In this document: in pieces, positions 18,965 to 21,465 of the stretch | How positions within the stretch are numbered: position 1 is the stretch's first letter | Layout of the letters: each line of letters starts with the position of its first letter | Assembly: GCA_000969725.1 (NCBI GenBank) | Contig: JXSR01S004047.1 | DNA: 21,465 bases | Direction: 5' to 3' (one strand) | Source: Ophiothrix spiculata | Lineage: Eukaryota > Echinodermata > Ophiuroidea > Amphilepidida > Ophiotrichidae | The notes under the pieces: model-generated | Told to the model about the DNA's origin: nothing | Databases searched by the model: none | What the model saw: only the letters and a program-made list of their open reading frames with translations | Program-made: the position numbers and the translations under genes

Positions 18965-19102
18965 TGTGATTAGTCTACAATCAGAGGGCTCATTTTGATA
19001 CCAGCACACACGGCCTAATAGATTTTGTTCCGAGTCTTTTTTTGACATGCCCTTTGTGTTTCCACATATCAACATGATAACTAAACTCTTCTCTGATAAT
19101 GC
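18965..19102 (-). pseudogene. Tandem partial copy of the terminal exon
   Basis: This 138-bp segment repeats 19125-19264 at about 90% identity, offset 160. It reproduces the end of the last coding exon from the Lys-Ser-Leu-Val codons through the stop and a few bases beyond. Compared with the downstream copy it lacks two bases (GCCGTGTGTGCTGG against GCCGTGTGTTTGCTGG), so the homologous frame shifts. A 22-base unrelated spacer (19103-19124) separates the copies. It has no acceptor of its own and follows the stop codon in transcript order, so it should be untranslated. Confidence 0.8.
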
Positions 19103-19129
19103 AAGATCTCGTTCCTTCTATAAATGTGA

Positions 19130-19309
19130 TCAGTCTACAATCAGAGGGCTCATTTTGATACCAGCAAACACACGGCCTACTAGATTTTGTTCGGAGTCTT
19201 TTTTCAACGTGCCCTTTGTATTTCCACACATCAACGTGATGACTAAACTCTTCTCTGGCAATGCTTTGTAAATCTTCTTTATTCTTCCATCTAGCTTTGT
19301 CAGTAAATC
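19130..19309 (-). CDS. Last coding exon, REXO-like C-terminus (tentative)
   Basis: The acceptor is TTATTTCCTTTGCAG, read on the - strand just above 19309; the exon starts in phase 0 with GAT and gives 59 residues to TGA at 19130-19132. The peptide starts DLLTKLDGRIKKIYKALPEK, continues into a hydrophobic SLVITLMCGN stretch and a TKGTLKK turn, and ends AGIKMSPLIVD. It joins in frame to the exon at 20603-20713. The arrangement helix, Leu-Pro, hydrophobic strand, Cys-Gly-Asn-Thr resembles the region after the DEDDh domain in REXO1/REXO5/SDN-type 3'-5' RNA exonucleases. I recall this only loosely, and the exonuclease domain itself is not in the window. The exon call is strong; the family name is weak. 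Confidence 0.75.
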   Translation of the reverse strand, partial: DLLTKLDGRIKKIYKALPEKSLVITLMCGNTKGTLKKDSEQNLVGRVFAGIKMSPLIVD

Positions 19310-19374
19310 CTGCAAAGGAAATAACAAGATAAAATTGAGAATTGATTCAATTTGGTTGGTACAGTCCATCTCAG

Positions 19375-19685
19375 TAAGGCCAAAAAAAAAAAAAGAAAAA
19401 GGTCAAAATCCTAAGCGCTATGTGGGTTTTTTTTATAGTTTTTTTTGTAAAAAAGGGCTACGCGGATGCGGAAATACCCCCTAATTTTTTTTATTGCATT
19501 TTTCGGCCACTATTTTTTTCCCAGCCGTTTATTCAACTTTTTTATCCAGTAGTAGGGAAAGAAGATGAAAAAAACCTGAAAATCTCTCAAAAACCTAAAA
19601 AAAAAAAAGAAATGTGCTAAATTTGGATTTTTAAAAGCTATGCTCGCGGGAAGCTGAGACAGACTATTTGTTTTCTTTGGCCTTA
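19375..19685. mobile_element. MITE-like element inside the intron
   Basis: TAAGGCCAAA (19375-19384) and TTTGGCCTTA (19676-19685) are perfect inverses, followed inward by A-rich and T-rich tracts that also pair. The right part carries TGCTCGCGGGAAGCTGAGAC. A long A run (19382-19394) and several T and A tracts fill the interior. It is about 311 bp, non-coding, 65 bases from the splice acceptor of the last exon. Confidence 0.6.
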
Positions 19686-20186
19686 TTCACAATATTTGAT
19701 AGATGAATATCAAAATTTTGACTTTTAATAGGTACATATATCTTGTACCTTTACCCTAATCCTGCAAAAATATCACCTGCACCTTACAAATTAGTTAACC
19801 CGCATCCTGCAATTTATTAATACAAATATTTGGATTAACCATCTTTTATTCAAAAGAAAAGAAATCAAAACCCTTAAGGACGTAATCAATTTAGAGACAA
19901 GCCATCGCTCGGGCCGAACGAGCCATACGATCAAAAAAAAATTTGACTGTTAGTCCCAGGTATTGAATTGGCTTGGGTCAAGTAGCTTGACTTGGGCAAG
20001 TTGCTTGGGTCTAAAGGTGGTTTCAGACTAGCTGTCGTTGCGGCACACGACGGTGCAGCACACGACAAAACATTTGCAATTTTGAATAGTCGTACTCTAG
20101 CACGACACATTTGCATATTGCTGCAATGGTCTGTCGCAAGAAAAGTTGGGAATTTTGCTGTCAGTGTTGTCCAAAAATGTCCCCGG

Positions 20187-20426
20187 TTAAGGGACCGTTC
20201 ACAAACACTTGTTAGGGGGGGAGGGCTGATGCAAAAGGGGCATAAGGTGGGGGGCCTTTCCAGTAAAAATTGAGTTTACATGCTTTTCAATGGGGTTGAC
20301 CTCTAATTTTTGTTACAAAAAAGGGGGCACTTACATTTTTTGAGGTCAAAAAGGGGGCCCTGAAAATTTTCCTTGATATTTTTTTGCATTAGGCTCCCCT
20401 TACAAGTGTTTGTGAACAGTCCCTAA
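20187..20426. mobile_element. MITE with about 30-bp terminal repeats, intronic
   Basis: TTAAGGGACCGTTCACAAAC (from 20187) pairs with TTAGGGACTGTTCACAAACA (reverse complement, ending at 20426). Pairing runs on through CACTTGT.AGGGG, about 30 bases with two or three differences. The interior is striking for GGGGG blocks on the + strand (20215-20260 and 20321-20360) among short A/T stretches. It is 240 bp and non-coding. Confidence 0.8.
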
Positions 20427-20602
20427 TGATGCAGGAATTATGTAAGCTTTACTCCATCCACTATTGAAACTAGTTTTACAACAAGACATATTTTCGGGTA
20501 CACAAGCACGCTCGAAAAAAAGTTATTGAATATCTGGGCCTTATCAATTCCCAAAATTTCCATCCGTAGCCCCAACCAAGGGGAAGCAAAGACTTTTCTT
20601 AC

Positions 20603-20713
20603 CTTTTTCTCATCATCATCCTGTGTAGTGCCTTCAAGATAAGTTCTATATGAATGAAACTGTGCCCACACAAAATTACTTGTTTCAATTGCATTGACAG
20701 CTTTCTTCCTGGT
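20603..20713 (-). CDS. Penultimate coding exon of the - strand gene
   Basis: The splice context is textbook: CTTATTTCTTTTTTCAG before 20713 and GTAAGA after 20603. The exon is 111 bases, phase 0 at both ends, 37 residues. It starts TRKKAVNAIETSNFVWAQFH, goes on through an aromatic SYRTYLEG, and ends in an acidic-basic QDDDEKK. It continues directly into the exon at 19309-19130, making a 96-residue C-terminal segment. The rest of the gene lies beyond the right edge or in unrecognised exons in 20720-21465. Its open frame, paired splice sites and matching phase make it the best-supported exon here. No catalytic residues are visible, so function rests on the weak REXO-type resemblance. Confidence 0.8.
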
Positions 20714-21465
20714 CTGAAAAAAGAAATAAGAGAGAAATCATGCACTTTTCTATATGGGCAATTTCACGGTAACGGAAGGACAATCACATAATTTTTCTGT
20801 ATTTCAAACACATATATTGCCAAAATTGAATTAGATAAAATAAAACTAATTCCATATTTAGTTGAGTATACCTGAAAGCATTCATATTCAACAGGAATTT
20901 TTTCATACAAATTTCTCTGTCGCAAAATATGCATACTAATGAGGTCGGTTACGGAAGGACAGCAAAATGGACATGGTTTTTCACCTTGAGTACATTTTTG
21001 AAGAGTTTTTATTTCAAAGTTACTGAATGCATTGCTTGGTGTTTCTGCAATAGTTTGCCACATTCCACTTCAAATTATTCCCTACGGTTATGTTTTAACA
21101 ATGCAAAATGCGAAGGGATCATGGTCACGGAAGGACAATTTGTCCGCTGATTTTTGGGTGCACTGAACCGTAAAGCCTGGTGTGTAAATTTGATCCTTAT
21201 TTAAGCCATTTAGAACAATAACACCCAAGTAAACAACCAAGAATGGGTTGAAAAAATTACTACTTTTCATTATGAAAATCAAGAAATTTGACCAAAAATT
21301 AGGTTTTTAAGAAATTTCATAGACATTTTTGTTCAGTCTTTTCAAAATTAGGTTCATTTTAAAGAGCTTCAAAATAGCTTTCTTTTGATACCAAAACTAT
21401 GGTGGTAGCATTTTTCATTGAATAGTTACATCCTTTTTTCAATATTTTTCTCTGGTCCACTTTTT
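20714..21465. other. Upstream intron with a spaced repeat motif
   Basis: Relative to the - strand gene this is intron and possible upstream exon sequence. ACGGAAGGACA occurs three times in the same orientation at 20772-20782, 20951-20961 and 21127-21137, spacings 179 and 176. Around the last copy GGACAATTTGTCC forms a small palindrome (21132-21144). I found no exon I could defend; a 45-base candidate at about 20877-20921 on the - strand has a weak acceptor. Confidence 0.5.

Larger units (their letters stand above)
19310..20602 (-). other. Intron of the - strand gene
   Basis: The intron runs from donor GTAAG (20602-20598) to acceptor TTTGCAG (19312-19310), 1,293 bases, phase 0. It contains two transposon-like elements (19375-19685 and 20187-20426) and a short low-complexity run of GCTTGGGTC/GCTTGACTTGGG words at 19971-20011. 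A small GCTCG/CGAGC hairpin lies at 19907-19923. There is no sign of a further exon. Confidence 0.75.

Noticed and set aside
18990-19229. A 79-codon - strand open frame with two similar halves
   Set aside because: Its internal repetition comes from the 160-bp exon duplication read in a non-coding frame; noted only as possible material for an alternative C-terminus.
20877-20921. A 45-base - strand exon candidate between GCGACAG and GTATAC, in phase with the downstream exon
   Set aside because: The acceptor lacks a pyrimidine tract and the region is part of the ACGGAAGGACA-repeat sequence; too weak to annotate.

Overview
The window looks like a piece of an animal nuclear genome: AT-rich, no long uninterrupted reading frames, splice-site-bounded exons, AATAAA signals, homopolymer G/C tracts of 12-15 bases and many short inverted-repeat transposons. 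Nothing bacterial is visible (no operons, no ribosome-binding-site-led genes). The repeat style resembles marine invertebrates (echinoderm, hemichordate, mollusc type), but this is an impression and no marker in the window fixes the taxon.

Coding content is small. On the + strand, 2088-2698 reads as the last exon of an unrecognised protein. It holds two copies of a module (Trp-Leu-Pro-Ser, a Met-Pro-Ser/Arg-Pro tract, then a Val-Asn-x-Asn/Arg-x-Arg-Gly-Gln box) joined by an acidic linker. On the - strand, two well-delimited exons (20713-20603, then 19309-19130) splice in phase into the C-terminus of a gene whose 5' part lies beyond the right edge. The tail recalls REXO-type RNA exonucleases, weakly. 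The 3' end of its last exon has been tandemly duplicated just downstream (18965-19102), and that copy carries a frameshift. A small exon candidate lies at 14862-14933 (+). A decayed non-LTR retrotransposon fragment (linker before the reverse transcriptase) lies at about 11720-12100.

Most of the rest is mobile or repetitive DNA. I can delimit at least a dozen short elements with terminal inverted repeats: 4356-4578 and 13954-14140 (hAT type, the second with a perfect 8-bp target duplication), 4933-5123, 7988-8193 with a second copy at 4205-4625, 9075-9297, 9586-9968, 10017-10248, 10524-10759, 13391-13770, 14221-14765, 15728-16155, 17370-17533, 18287-18528, 19375-19685 and 20187-20426. The hAT element at 4356 sits inside the older copy at 4205-4625, which gives a relative age. 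A degenerate tandem array of about 110-bp units with an alternating two-unit pattern fills 16190-17215. At the right edge an 11-base motif recurs three times at about 177-bp spacing.

No tRNA, rRNA, CRISPR array or autonomous transposase gene was found. Long AT-rich stretches (1-2087, 2699-4204, 5124-7987, 8194-9074, 11060-11719, 12162-12639, 14934-15727, 17534-18286) hold no gene I can support.
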